Notes under the pieces: model-generated
Seen by the model: the letters and a program-made list of their open reading frames with translations, nothing else
What the model was told of the DNA's origin: nothing
The model's database searches: none
In this document: positions 1-11,985 of the stretch, piece after piece
Numbering within the stretch: the stretch's first letter is position 1
Layout of the letters: every line of letters starts with the position of its first letter
Position numbers and translations under genes: made by a program
Source: Amborella trichopoda
Lineage: Eukaryota > Streptophyta > Magnoliopsida > Amborellales > Amborellaceae
Assembly (NCBI RefSeq): GCF_000471905.2
Contig: NW_006495273.1
Span: 2,526,815-2,590,814 of the forward strand
Length of the DNA: 64,000 bases
Direction of reading: 5' to 3'

Positions 1-118
1 TGTTGGGTGATTACCCCAATTGGATCATCCACCCCACTCATTACTTAAAAACATGTTTACTTTGAGAACTACTGCTGATCGAGTGTGACCCTTTCTTGGA
101 TTTCCTTTTATGTGACAG

Positions 119-198
119 AGGATCTTCGAAATTATGCAAGTGAATATTTTGTGAAGTCTTGCATGGACAAAATTACCACCTTAACAACAGAAGAATGA
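119..198 (+). CDS. Possible terminal coding exon, product not recognised
   Basis: A pyrimidine-rich tract ends in an acceptor AG at 117-118. The sequence behind it reads 25 residues (DLRNYASEYFVKSC, then a short tail) in the frame (N)AG-GAT-CTT and stops at TGA 196-198. The composition looks protein-like, but I do not recognise the peptide, and the rest of the gene would lie to the left of the window. It could equally be a chance open stretch. No donor in this exon joins in phase to the UVR-motif exon at 2368, except a poor one within the reading frame, so I do not link the two. Confidence 0.22.
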
Positions 199-691
199 AA
201 AATGTGTACTTTCTACTAACTGTGAGATTGATTAAACCTACTAAAAGGTGCAGTAGTTTGTCAAAATTTCAAATTGATCGCCCACTTTTGTCTGGAACTG
301 TTCTGTATAACAATTTAGGTTTGAATAGGAATACCCAAAGATGTTAGACTTCCTACAAGGTACAATAGTTTTTCAAAATTTCAAATTGATCACCCACTTT
401 TGTGTGGAACTGTTTTGTATAACATTTTAGGGTTCTAAGACTCATAATGTGACTTACAGTCACTCCATATGATTGTAATGCCCATGGGAGAGAAATAAAG
501 ACATAAATGCCTCAAGAGAACATCATACATGAAAGGAAAAAGATAACAGAAAGTGACTACCAAATACAACTGTTTACAAATTACAACCAAAACATATCCA
601 ATCTCATACTGGTACCATGTAAGGCATGCATACCAGCGATCCAATGTCCATACATATCATTGAACTCTGTTGATGAGCCTGTTTCCCAGCT

Positions 692-904
692 AGGGTGTAA
701 ACAGGTGACAAGGGGTCAGGTATGGGTCTGGCCCAACCCGCTGGGTTGCATCAGGTCAGGGTCAAAATATAAAAAGGTAAATATTTATATGTACACACAC
801 ATATTCGGGCCCGACCAACTGTTGGGTCCCATACTTCTGGACCCAAACCCGACCTGCTGAGTCGAGAAATTGGACCATCGACCTGACCCGATTACCAGCA
901 GTAG
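692..904. mobile_element. hAT-like MITE
   Basis: A 213-bp non-autonomous element rich in GGGTC/GACCC words. It begins AGGGTGTAAACAGG and ends CTGACCCGATTACC..., roughly inverted relative to each other. The 8-bp flanks TCCCAGCT (684-691) and TCTCAGCT (905-912) agree at 7 of 8 positions, the target-site length of hAT elements. No coding capacity. Confidence 0.6.
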
Positions 905-1479
905 TCTCAGCTTCTAAGCCATATTGTTTGTGAATGGATCAACTGGTTATCTTTGTCATCCATTGATAAGTACAATACAGTGGATGGCCGGTCTTATGTA
1001 CCTTTACACTATGTATTATAGTATATGGACCCGTTTTAGACTCTTCCCCCTGAAATTGATGAAGTTAACCATGCTTAGCTTGCAAAGTATGCATCACAAC
1101 CTACGCTTAGAAACTGCTTGAATGAAAAATGTTCGCTTGATCTTTAGTATTTATTTATGTTCTCAAATGACCTTCTACAACACCTTTTCCTGTCTGAAAT
1201 GGCAATCTACCTCTTATGTGCTTGTTGACCTCGTAAATACAAGACTCTAGGTGATTTAGGTCTCTGAAAGAAGGGCCTTGGGTAATGGCCGATTTGGTCC
1301 TAACCGAAGTTGAGTCGAGTCACTTTTTTTTCTTAAATTGTAGTTCCAAGAAACATGTGAAATGGGAGATTTGGTAGGACATATATATCTGATTCATTCT
1401 TTTAAAATTGTGCTTTGAACCAACCTAAAGTTTTATACAATCGGTCATCTCTTTATCTTGTGATTCCTTAGAAGGGAAT

Positions 1480-1785
1480 CTCCCTATCTCTCTCCATCTC
1501 TCTCTCACACACACACACACACATACACACACACATACAAGTAAATCCCGTATGCTTCCTATTCTCTCTGCTCCCATTCCCTCTGTTGTTTTTCTTTGAT
1601 GTGAAACTATTTTCTCGTAATAAAGCTTTATCTCTCTCCCATTTTCAAAAAAAACCTTTATCTCTCTCCCTCTCTCTTCTTTCCTTTCTCCCCCTCTCTC
1701 TCTCTTTTTATATGTTTTTCTATGAAAATCTCTCTCTTCCTCTGTCTCTCCCCTTCTCTCTTTCTCTATTCCTCTCTTTGTATGC
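1480..1785. repeat. CT/CA microsatellite tract
   Basis: A degenerate (CT)n block with a (CA)n run at about 1505-1540, followed by long CT-rich stretches to about 1785. The open frame across it (1586-1966) is serine/leucine-rich only because of the repeat, and is not a gene. Confidence 0.85.
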
Positions 1786-2367
1786 TTCTCAATTTTTGAT
1801 TTTCATAACTTTTTATGACTTATTTATTTCTAGTTTTAAAATTTCTACGCTATTAAAATTTTATAATATTCAAATAAATTCAAAATCATTGAATGATGGG
1901 CTTAACGAATTGCCTTGTGGTGCTTCTGGGTCTCAATTGACATGTCTCTGTGACCTATCTTGTTAGTATCTGTTCTGGATTGGCAGACTAGCGTCGACTT
2001 TCATGACTGTGAGATGACAACATAAAAATGATTCTTATGATGATTGCTAATGAGTGCATAATAAATTGTCCCATCTGCAACAAATGTTGCCCACATCCAA
2101 ATTTATGCAGTGGGTAACAATTACTGCATATTTTTTTCATTAAACCTCAAATTTCCATTTCCCTAGAAAGAAAGAATAAAGAAAAAAAATTGATTTTCCA
2201 TGATGGGGTAAGTGAACTGCCTAAATTTTGATAATACTCTGTGAAAATCATGTGTTGCATTCTATGTTTTAATTTCCTTCAATCAATTTTAATGCTTTTT
2301 TACGGTGTATAGCATGCTCAGTAGATACCATTATTTTCCATGTTCCCTAATTTAGACTTCCATGCAG

Positions 2368-2605
2368 TGCCCCCGAAGGGCCAGACCCATTGGCTGAGGA
2401 GCTTGACTTATTGACGAAAATGAATATAGCTGTTTTGGAGGAGAGATATAAAGATGCAGGTGTGTAATGAGATAGCAACCCAAAATCTTGTACCATCTCA
2501 TAGAGAAGTTACAATTGATCTTACCCAATTTTCATAAACATTGTTCTTGCAGCTCTGTGGAGAGATGAACTCTCCAAACTTCGCCTGCCCCGATCCGAGG
2601 TTTAA
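2368..2605 (+). CDS. UVR-motif protein, last two coding exons (partial)
   Basis: Exon 2368-2459 (acceptor CATGCAG, donor GTGTGTAA) joins exon 2553-2605 (acceptor TTGTTCTTGCAG) across codon GCA/GCT to the stop TAA at 2603-2605. The joined peptide contains LAEELDLLTKMNIAVLEERY, then KDAALWRDELSKLR, which is the UVR (UvrB/UvrC) helix-hairpin motif with its Glu-Glu-Arg-Tyr and Ala-Ala-x-x-Arg-Asp core. In plants this motif ends bifunctional nucleases of the BBD type and several plastid proteins; I cannot tell which this is. The upstream exons are not identifiable: the 2 kb before it is repeat-rich and the preceding donor must leave two bases. The stop may also be bypassed if GAG-GTTTAA is used as a donor (see findings). 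Confidence 0.6.
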
Positions 2606-2945
2606 TTGAATCCTGGCTCAAAGGTTTGAGTTTGTTCCACAGTTGGCCATTGACTTACTCATTGAAGTATCTTGATTCTTAGATTGTTATGTTGGATGCT
2701 TGATTTGTTACTTTCTGTTTGTTACAAATGGTGGTATGAAGTAATGTACATTAATGTGTTGCCTACAGTTTTGAGCCTTTGAGGAAGTAGCAAAAATGAT
2801 AAAGCAGTATTCTGGTCATTAATTTAGCCTTTTGTACAGTCCTTTTAAGATACTTGATTTGTTAGCGGTGTTTTTATGTTATTTGTCTAGTTTTAACAAT
2901 GCTTTTCCTTGCTTTTACCCTTTTTCTGAATATGCATTAATCAAG

Positions 2946-3396
2946 GTATCAAAAAATGCTAGGCGGCCAGCACCTAGGTGGGCGCCTAGATCCTCGGGCG
3001 CCCTGTAGTGGAAAATCATCCATTTTTAGCCCTGTAGTGGAAAATCATAGCATTTTGAAAAATATTTGCTATCCTAATGTACATATATGCATATATTTGT
3101 GTCAAAATTTGTAATTTATTCCATTTCGCAACATACATTTTACTTTGGGGGTTCAAAAATAAACCCCATGACTTTTTTATACAAACTTGAGGGTCAAAAG
3201 GACCCATTCTGCCCTTTTGGGCAAATTTAAAAAGCAATTTTCGCCTGACTTCACTGGGCGCCCTCCTAGGCCGCCTGGGCGCCTGCCCAGGTAAAAACGC
3301 CCGTTTCAGGGTCCTTTTCATGAGGCGTGTGGTTTTTTGTTCAAAAACGCCTAGGCGGGCGTGTAGGCGCCGGGCGGACCGTTTTTTTAAACAATG
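2946..3396. mobile_element. hAT-like MITE rich in GGCGCCTAGGCG
   Basis: The left end reads TATCAAAAAATGCTAGGCGG. The right end, reverse-complemented, reads TTTAAAAAAACGGTCCGCCC, and both are followed by repeated GCCTAGGCG/GGCGCC words. The AT-rich middle has no coding potential. The terminal style (poly-A step then CGCCTAGGCG) is common among plant non-autonomous DNA elements; assignment to hAT is an inference. Confidence 0.55.
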
Positions 3397-4437
3397 GCAT
3401 TAATGATCCAAGTCAATCTTGATAGGTTTTAGGATTAAGTCAGTTTCAAACATGAGGTTTACTCAATGCTTTTCTCAGGAATGGAACATCCAGTTGTCGG
3501 GGTGAATCCATGGGTATTCTTTTGTTCGAACATTGCACTCATGCACCCTTTCTTACCTTGAGGCTTTAGTTGTTGAATTTGCCCTTGTTTTCCTATCTTT
3601 CCATTTTTATATTTTTGTAGGTCAGTTGAATTGGAACCTTTGGCGTCAACATCCAGGTATTATGTCCTAACAGCTGAGCCAAGAAGCTGAATTTGCATTG
3701 TTGAATTGGCTTGAGTTATTTCAGTCCAACTGTTTATCTAAAGTGATCTCAGTTCAAAATTATATTCATCTTTTAAGACTTTTGTAGATGATCATGCTCA
3801 CCTTATGATTCATTTTTTAGGAGGATGTATAATGTCTTGAAATTGATGCTTCTATTGAATTTTGTCTTCTCATGACATACTAGTATTGGAGGCTTTGAAA
3901 CTTCGTATTTCAATCATCCTCATGTTTCTCATAGACTGACTTCTGTGACTGGAGTTTCTTATATTGCATGGCTTGCTACTGTTGAGAAGTAATCCGATGG
4001 TGCAGTCACTTCTAATGAGAGTTACATGTTTCAACGTTTATCTGAGCCCTTCCATAATTAGTACCTTTTTCTAGTTTTGAGCAATTCATTCTCATTCTCG
4101 TAAAAGGGTTTATAGTACTAAGAAAATTCAACACCCTATATACAGCGCTAGATGGTCAGTAATTTTTGGTCTGCTCTCAAATTTATTTTGCTCCTTACTT
4201 GGTGTCGTCTTACTGTTGATGGATGTAAAAGAAATCAGTGCTGACTTCTAAACCGACTTGATTCTCCGGTCCCTCAAAAGGTGGTGATTGTTGTTCCATA
4301 ATCAAGCTATTTTTGGCCCTGATTCAGCTGGAATCAGTTTTAACTTAGACACATTTCCCTACTTGGCCCCCACATGTAACCACACGAAGTGAACTTGCCC
4401 AACCAGATTGCTCATAGTTATATTGTAATGCTCTTGA
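3397..4437. other. T-rich unannotated stretch
   Basis: No gene recognised. The + strand is T-rich, as plant introns and 3' UTRs are. A short block at about 3622-3655 is bounded by TTTTTGTAG and GTATTATG and could be a non-coding exon. It has an in-frame stop in the phase that would continue the upstream UVR exon. Confidence 0.3.
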
Positions 4438-4897
4438 TGATGCAGAATCAAACTAACAAATTGAGTAAATGGCAAATTTCCAATAACTTGATTGAAAAAA
4501 AACAAAGAAACCTGTGGAAGCCGTGAAGTTTTTGGCAACCTCAAGTTAAACTAGGAAACTCAAGTTTTATAGACCTTAAATCCTAATTAAAGAGGACTCC
4601 TTGTCAAAATAAACTGATATCATGAATTAACTACCTTGCCCATGAATTTAGAAAAAAAGGGACAGCTGCATCCCTAGAAAAAGAAAGAACTTTACTACCC
4701 CTAAACTGGCACTACAGCTTCCTAAGGTCCTTTTAGCTACTGTATCAAACTTACTACTAATACCCTTTTCAGGATCTACAGACTGAGCTCTATATCTCCA
4801 AAATTGGCCTCGCCTGTTCTCCAAGGAATTTGGCTGAAAAACCCCTCTAAAGGCCTGAATCTGACTCTGAAAATTTGTAGCACACACACTGCCTACA
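4438..4897 (-). repeat. 3' LTR of the gypsy element
   Basis: A 460-bp copy matching 9723-10189 along its length. Shared anchors include CTAAACTGGCACTACAGCTT and CAAGGAATTTGGCTGAAAA. The minus-strand start TGTAGGC follows a purine-rich tract (CCAGGGGAGATAGA), and the end is ...GCATCA. Confidence 0.8.
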
Positions 4898-7800
4898 TCT
4901 ATCTCCCCTGGTTAGAGAGGACTCACCCCAGGTTCCGTTCAGTTGTGAACTTCTTCCTTGCCTCTTCATCAATCTGCTTCAGCTTCTCTTCTGAAATCCA
5001 TGAAATCTATGACTTAAGTTTTTTTTTTCCATTGGACCAAAAAGGATCGTAATTATTCAAATATCATAAAACTTGTTGGCGACCTGCTTAGGCATCTGAA
5101 CCTCCCACAGAACAACCTCCAACAACCTCCAAACCCTCAGAGTTCCCCATGATACTCGTATTGATTCACAAGATTGAAGATAGGGATATCACACCCATTG
5201 GAAGCTCAATTTTGTAAGCATTGGCATCGACCTCTGTACATGAGCTTATGATGGGTGCTGCTAGTGAAACACTTTTTCCTCAAATATACCATCTTGAAAT
5301 CACCTTATGACCCTCCTAAAGATGCTCTGCTAAAGCTTCCACACCATCAATCCCTCATTCCTTCTCGGGCAGAGGAATCCATTCTGGCACCTTTTTCGGC
5401 AGCTATCCATACATGGTCTCTAAGGGGGACCTTCCAGTTGATCGACTGAGTGTTCTATTGTAGGCAAACTGTGCTTAAGGTAGGTCTGATCCCATTGCAT
5501 AGGCTTGTCTCCTACAAGGCTCCTTAACAGATTCCCCAAGATCCTGTTTACCACCTCAGTTTGGCCATCAGTCTAGGGATGATTGGCACTACTGTACTGA
5601 AGTTGGGTTCCTTCTTCCATAAGGTGCTCTAGAAATGACTCACCAAAGGCAGATATCTCAGTCTGAGGTAATAGCCTTGGGTACAACGTGAAGTCAAACT
5701 GCCTCCTTGAAGAACAAATCAGCTATATCTGTGGCATCAAGGTTGTTCTTGAACGGAATGAAGTGCGCCATCTTCAAGTGTGCCATCTTCAAGAAACGGT
5801 CCACCACCACAAATATAGAATCCTAACCTCTAGCAGTCAAGAAAGTCAAACCATAAAGTCCACATTGACATCCATCCACTGGGTGGCAGGAACAGGCAGA
5901 GGGGTGTACAAGCCAGTGTTCTATGGTTGGCCCTTGGCTAATTGACAGACGCTGTGCCTTTCTACATATTAGCCGACATCTCACTTGAGTTGGGGCCAAC
6001 AGTACTTTTCCACTTGTGCAATTGTCTTATCTTGCCTGAAGTACCCACCAAGACTCCCACCAGGCAATTTGCTTACCAATGATTTTAATGCAAAGATTAT
6101 ACCTTTCTGGAATTCGTAATTGACTCCCCTTGAAAAGAAATCCAACACGCAATACATAATTAGATGAAGAGACCCTGCTGTCCTGTATACATTAGACAAG
6201 AATTTTACAAAAATATGGTTCATAGCATATAATTGTGGAAGGCATCACTAACGTTTGGGCAAAGCATTGGTCACCTTATTTTTTGGACCTCCTGCTGTCC
6301 TGCATACAAGTCTTGGACCTCCTGCTTGAAGTATTAGTCACCTTATTTTTTGGCTGCTTGACATATGCCAAATAACAATAGAAACCTCCTAACCATAAGA
6401 AATTGACTACACATTTGCCAGTCAATCTAGTTTGGGCATTCAAAAACTTCAAAGCATCATGGTCTGAGAACAAAACAAACTCTCTGTATGAGATAATGTC
6501 ACCAATGACGTGGGTCCTGCGTAATAGGATAGAATTCAACATCATAGGTGGATTTCTGAGTCTTCAATTCATTCATCTTCTCACTAAAGAAAGCCATGGG
6601 TTTACCTTCCTGACTAAGGACAGCCCAAATATCCACATGTGAAGCATCACATTCTACTTAGAAAATCATTTCTAAGTTTGGTTCTAAGTTTGGGAGATCC
6701 AAATCGAGAGCACTAATCATCTTTTCCTTTATGAGTTTGAAACTCTCTTTAGCCTCTTTTGTCCATTTAAACCACCGTTCTTCATACATTTATTTATTGG
6801 TGCAATACAATATTAAAATTCTTAATAGACTGCCTGCAGGAAGTGTCCAAACCATGTAAACTTCTCACCGCCCCTACAGTGCCCATCCACAAATGCTTGC
6901 ATCTTGACTTGATGACCTTAACTCCTTCAGCTGAAACAACAAATCACAGAAACACCAAATTGTCTATCATAACAGAGTTCAAATATACTAACAACTTCCC
7001 CTGAGAAGTTCCTCTTAACACCTGTCTCAGATGGTCCCAGTGGTCATCACTATTTGAGCTGTAAATAAGAATCTCATCAAAGTATGCACTATACAACCAC
7101 AAATTTACGAGTTGAGGGGCAAAGCACTTGGTTCATCACTTTTATGAAAGTACTCGTACAAAACCCTTTTGAGTTTAAAATCTGTCTTTACTTATCTCTT
7201 GGGTGAATTTGAATCCGACGCTAAGAGCTTTAAATTCCTCCACCAATGTTATAACACAAAAAGGACAGAATTATGTTGATAATGATCTTTTGCTACCAAT
7301 GCATGCATTATCCTTGCTTCGGACTTCCCTCATGAAACATATTTAACGAGAGTGCAACCTCGCCCTCCCCCTTCTTGGATTCAAGCCGGTTATCCTCTTC
7401 TAACAGTTGCAATGTAATTTTAACCCCATTCTTCCAAAAGTAGATGTATTGTTTTCCCATGAATAAGAGAACGATCATACTGTTATGAGCGTCCCAATGA
7501 TATGGCATGCATCCATAGGTAACATATCATACCAGACGATCCTATTATGCTTCCCCAATGGTAAAATTAACTGAACAATGATGATTAACAAAAGTTTCGT
7601 TTCCTACTTTTGAACTAGGTAATCTTGCATGGTTGGGGATGTTTTATACACTTAATTTTAGCTTGTCCATCATCTCTTGCAACACCATGTTGCCTCAGCT
7701 ACCACTAATGAATGATTATCATGCACCTTGCAGTGGGCTGCACACGTAGTGCAGAAGATATTTGTTCGCAACCAGGGTTCTTCCACCACCTTCGAGGCTG

Positions 7801-8689
7801 ACAATAGCTGCTTGACCACAAGGAATTCACCCTCATCTGGGTATAAATCTATTGCACCTCCTTCGATTCATTGTTAGGATACTCATGATAGATAGGCCCC
7901 ATCCCATCTCGATATCTCCTTTCATAATCCTCGTCCCCATCATTGAGGTGTCCTGGTTTTGTCTCTTAGGGCACTCAAAAGATCGATGCCCAGGCTTGCC
8001 ATACTGGAAACACTGAGGACCCTGTTCTCGAATTTGAAGAGTTCTGTTCACAGCCGGGCCCTTTCTTGCACCTTTGTTCCATTGCTGGGTCTAGGGTTCG
8101 GGTAAGCCACATCTCACTGCCTTGGATTGATTGTGTGCCCTTTAAGGACTTAACATATGGGTGTTCACAGAGTTCCTCTTCAACTTGGTTTTGACTTTTA
8201 AGGCTAACTGGTGGGCTTCATCAAGGCTGAAGATTCAGTGTAAAATCATCTCTTCCTGGATCTAAAATTCAGGCCACTTGCATAAGGTGCAACGAGCTGA
8301 TCGTCATTCGCATGCATCTTTTTGTGACTCATCAACAAATAAAATTCATTGGTGTACTCTTGCACGCCGTTTTCTTTCTGTCATAGGTGATGAAACCTTT
8401 GTGCAAGTCCTGGGCATAGTTGGATCAGACAAACTTCTCCTTCAAGCACGACTTCATTTTCCTCCAGGTTAGAATCTTGCCCGTCCTTTTGTCGAACCCT
8501 TCCGGTTGCACCTGTTGCCACCTGATTAGGGCATGTTCCGAGGTGAATGTGTTTCATTGGCTGTTCCCTTTGCCAAGATCAAATTCTGGGTAATTTTTTG
8601 GGCTACTAAGCACAAGCGGTTTAAAGGTGTATCTCACACGGCATTCCATCAAGACTGGGAAGCATTCTTCTTTCTAGACAAACCTGTAT

Positions 8690-9313
8690 TCCTCATACTT
8701 CTTTTTGGAGGCCACCTGACCCGAGACAACCCTGGCCCCTCGGGAATTAGGGTTCTCCTCAGGGACCATCGTGGCTCCACCCTTTCTTCCTCCAAACACA
8801 TCAGCCATGTCGACTCAATGACAGCAGAGGCTGTGGCATTACTCGAGGGGGGCAAGTTGCTCGACACCCAGTGGAACTCCTCTGTCGGATTGAGGGAGAC
8901 TCTGAGAATGTAATAAGTTGGGCTTCTGGTTCTACTCTTGGTCACTTGCTTACATCTTTGACAAAATTCAACTTCTCTGTAGGGATGCGCTCGTGGTATG
9001 GAGGCATACTTGGTGGGAATCAAACCAGGAAGCTGACACCCTCACTAAAGAGGGCCGTCACACCATCTCTGGACAACCCCTCCTTCCAATGGCCTCTGAT
9101 TAGGAAGTCTTTTATGTTCCTTTACGGGTCCTCTGGTGCCTTGTATACGGTTTCCTTCTTAGAGGCGGCCTCTTTTTTTGGTTGTACGACACACCCCTTG
9201 CTGGGATGCAGCTTTTTTTTGTATATTGAGCTTCCTATCTGTGGAAAGCCCATTTTTTGATATCTTGGACTCCTCTACCCTGTATACAAAGTTATCATTT
9301 AAAAAAAAAAAAA
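8690..9313 (+). mobile_element. LINE 3' fragment (RNase H tail and poly-A)
   Basis: The plus strand encodes the plant L1-type RNase H domain in pieces: GPSGIRVLLRDHRG, DSMTAEAVALLEG (catalytic Glu context), RIEGDSENVISW (catalytic Asp context), and ESNQEADTLTKEG near the C-terminus. The pieces lie in different frames, so it is dead by frameshift. It ends with a typical LINE 3' tail and a poly-A run at about 9301-9313. It lies inside the gypsy element in the opposite orientation, so it inserted later. The 5' boundary is approximate. Confidence 0.7.
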
Positions 9314-9708
9314 TCTTTTGACTCAAAGGTCTCAATGCTCGCAATCTAATCTAGAAAATCATCCGGTTACAATCAACAAGTTAAATGCAGGCACATTATC
9401 CCGAATGCCGAGGTGTGACCCTTCAAGAGCATGAATCAATTGATCCTCAAATGTGGAGGGATTTTCTCTCCGCTTGTTATGAAATGGGTTCACCTCCTCT
9501 GTGGAGTCAAATCCATCACTTTCATGAACAACTGAACCTCGTTTAAAGTGGATGAGCACACCTCAATAACCAGTTCCTTGAATCTCCTCATTAGATAGTT
9601 GATATCTTCCCTGTAATGAGTTCATCACCACAACAACCACAGCCTCCTCAACCTCTAGATGCCATCGCACAAACTTGCAACGTGTCGCGGGTGCTTTGGG
9701 AACCAGCC

Positions 9709-9720
9709 TGCGTGATACCA
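9709..9720 (-). other. Primer-binding site of the gypsy fossil
   Basis: On the minus strand TGGTATCA begins two bases after the 5' LTR end, matching the 3' end complement of initiator tRNA-Met, the usual primer for this group. Confidence 0.65.
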
Positions 9721-9722
9721 TA

Positions 9723-10189
9723 TGATGCTTGAATCAAACTACCAAATAGGATTAAAGAGCAAGATTTTAATAGTTTGATTGAAACGAAAATGATGGAAGC
9801 TTATATGCCAAGTTTGTTAGCAATCTTTCTCATCATTTCTAACCTATTTGTAGACCTTAAATCCTATTTAAAGAGGACTTTCTAATCAAAATTAACTTCC
9901 AATCATGAATTAACAACCTTGCCTTGAATTTTAAAAAAAAAGAAAAAAAAGACAACTCCATATTGAGAAGAAAAAGACTATTTCACCCCTAAACTGGCAC
10001 TACAGCTTCCAGATGCCATGGCTATTAGCTTCTATATCAGAGGTGTTATTATTACCTGTTTTCAGAAGTGACTTGCCTGAGCTCCATAGCGTTAGAACCA
10101 GCTTTGCCGTTGCCCAAGGAATTTGGCTGAAAATGCCTCTAAAGGCCTCAAGTCTGACTCTGCAATTTGCAGCATGCACATCGTCTACA
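9723..10189 (-). repeat. 5' LTR of the gypsy element
   Basis: A 467-bp partner of the 4438-4897 LTR in the same orientation. The minus-strand start is TGTAGAC and the end ...GCATCA abuts the primer-binding site. Confidence 0.8.
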
Positions 10190-11356
10190 TCATTTGATTT
10201 CTCAGGCATTATTGTTTGAAGATCGAGGTATAACATTAGTTTCACATGAATAACAAAGTATGTTCATGTTACACTTAGTACTAGATTAGCATTTACTCCA
10301 ATTGGTTCAAGTCAACACAAGTAGCCAAGATACCCCAAATAGTTAGGATAATGCACAGATGATGAAGTATAAGTAACCCAGATGACTTTGTCGTAAAAAA
10401 ATGTTGAATTTTTGGTTTTCACATATCGGCCATTCATCAGCAGGCTAGACATTAGCCAATGTTTTTACGTGCATACCCACAATATATCACTGTTTGGATA
10501 ATATACTTTTTATGGACTCTATTTGATGTGTGAGTATATTTCTTTGTATCCTGTCCTTAGTAAGCGACTGTTAATTAGGGGAATCCCTAAAGGACTGATG
10601 TCCTCATAGGTTCTTTGTGAAACATCACTTTGGATTCATTCAATTCGAACTAGTGTCTTCTTTCTCATCTTGGAAGGATAATTGGTTAGTTGTTTACTAA
10701 GTTTGAGTGAAGAAATGTCAGCCATTTCTTCACTCTGAAAGATTTTAATTGACTGGAGTTGCTTCTCCATGTTTCATTTGATTTCTATTAGTGCTACTTG
10801 TGTATTATGTAAAGCAGTGAATTTGACAAACTTTTGATTTTTTTTTTTTATTATATAAAATAGGATTTAAGCAAAACAATCAAGAAACTGTTGTATGTGT
10901 AAACATATACCGTATGACTTGATTGGTATGATTTTTGCTTGTTGATCTAATTCAAGGTTCATCTGATGCAAATTTTCTAAACTAAATGTGATCTGCATTT
11001 TGTCTTTCATGTTGTTTCAATGTGCTTGTATATTTACTCGACCTGCTTTATGGATGTTCAAATGAAAAATCTGATTAAGAGAGAGGATATGGGTATTTGG
11101 CTATTTAATCTTTCTGTTATGTTTCTCTTTTTCCAATAGACATCCTTGCATGAAAGATGAATATTCTTACTGTAAAGGAGATTGCATCTGATCAGATTTC
11201 ATGGACATTTCTTCTCCATTTAGCACTTCTTTTTTCAACATTTTTATGAAAATGAATCATTTCTATTGCAAATAAAAGGTGTAGTCGATTTGGTTAAGGT
11301 GCATGAAATTTGTCCCCAGCATGACACTATTCATTTATTAGTTTTACTTTAAACAG
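10190..11356. other. T-rich unannotated stretch
   Basis: No gene, repeat or RNA recognised. The + strand is T-rich with several polypyrimidine tracts, compatible with intron or UTR sequence of a plus-strand gene. Confidence 0.35.
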
Positions 11357-11398
11357 GATCATTATCAAAGACGGATGAATGAGAAAGCTGACACTTGA
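11357..11398 (+). CDS. Possible short terminal coding exon
   Basis: The acceptor TACTTTAAACAG is followed by 13 codons (DHYQRRMNEKADT) and TGA, then a short AT-rich stretch with AATAAATATG near 11,472 that could serve as a polyadenylation signal. The phase is 0, which would fit a donor at 2600 after the UVR exon, but that would require a weak GTTTAA donor and an 8.7-kb intron. The evidence is only splice-site quality and composition. Confidence 0.22.
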   Translation, partial: DHYQRRMNEKADT

Positions 11399-11702
11399 CC
11401 CTCAAATTTGAGGGAAATTCTATGCCATGAGCCTGATTTCCAGGATGAAAGTGCATCCGCCATGATATGTAAATAAATATGTAATTATATTATCATCAAT
11501 ATCTTCCGAGCCTTACCCCATGTATGTAATTATATTCTTGCTATGACAAAATTTCCTAGATTTATAGTTCATTTTCGAAGTGAAACATTCTTGTATTGGT
11601 TTCGAAGGCTTGTGCAATAATCTTCTCGAGTCTCTCTATGTGATTATGATTAAGTGTGGTTGGTTTGTTAAGACGAACTCACCATGCTTTACAATATACA
11701 AG

Positions 11703-11985
11703 TTTTAAAAAAACGGATCAGGGACCCTGTTCGCCTATTCGAAAAAATGGTATGGTTTGGCAGATCACCAATCCGGGGTGAACCGTACTATAAAATTTTT
11801 GAAAAATTAGGGTGCAAAAAAAAGAAAAATTAAAAAATAATCCTGTTCTGATTGGATCATTGACAACACTGGACAATTCATAGAGGGAATTGGCCGGTTC
11901 CGATATTTTGGGGGATTGGGCGAGCCCCTACGGTTTTGGATCTAGATCAGTCAATTTTGATCCGGATCACCTTTTTTTAAACCCT
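11703..11985. mobile_element. hAT-like MITE, family E
   Basis: The left end reads GTTTTAAAAAAACGGATC. The right end reverse-complemented reads GGTTTAAAAAAAGGTGATCC. GATCC/GGATC words recur in the body. The same end style occurs at 56,745-57,285. Confidence 0.45.

Larger units (their letters stand above)
4438..10189 (-). mobile_element. Ty3/gypsy LTR retrotransposon, old and broken
   Basis: A fossil element on the minus strand. Its 5' LTR is 9723-10189, followed by an initiator-Met-type primer-binding site (TGGTATCA on the minus strand, 9709-9720). A zinc-knuckle gag relic lies at about 7.8-8.05 kb, the protease/RT linker and RT at about 6.6-7.6 kb, RNase H (SDHDALKFLNAQTRLTGK) at about 6.3-6.55 kb, integrase-like remnants at about 5.3-6.2 kb, a purine tract beside the 3' LTR (4898-4911), and the 3' LTR at 4438-4897. 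RT-RNase H preceding integrase places it in Ty3/gypsy. The coding part is interrupted many times. The LTRs differ at roughly one site in six by eye, so it is old. A LINE tail (about 8.69-9.31 kb) sits inside it. I found no clear 5-bp target duplication. Confidence 0.8.

Noticed and set aside
1586-1966. Open frame of 126 codons, Ser/Leu/Phe-rich
   Set aside because: It is generated by the CT microsatellite and has no recognisable domain.
8533-9260. Possible host RNase H-like gene
   Set aside because: RNase H pieces are in different frames, end in a LINE-type poly-A tail and lie inside a retroelement, so it is a LINE remnant.
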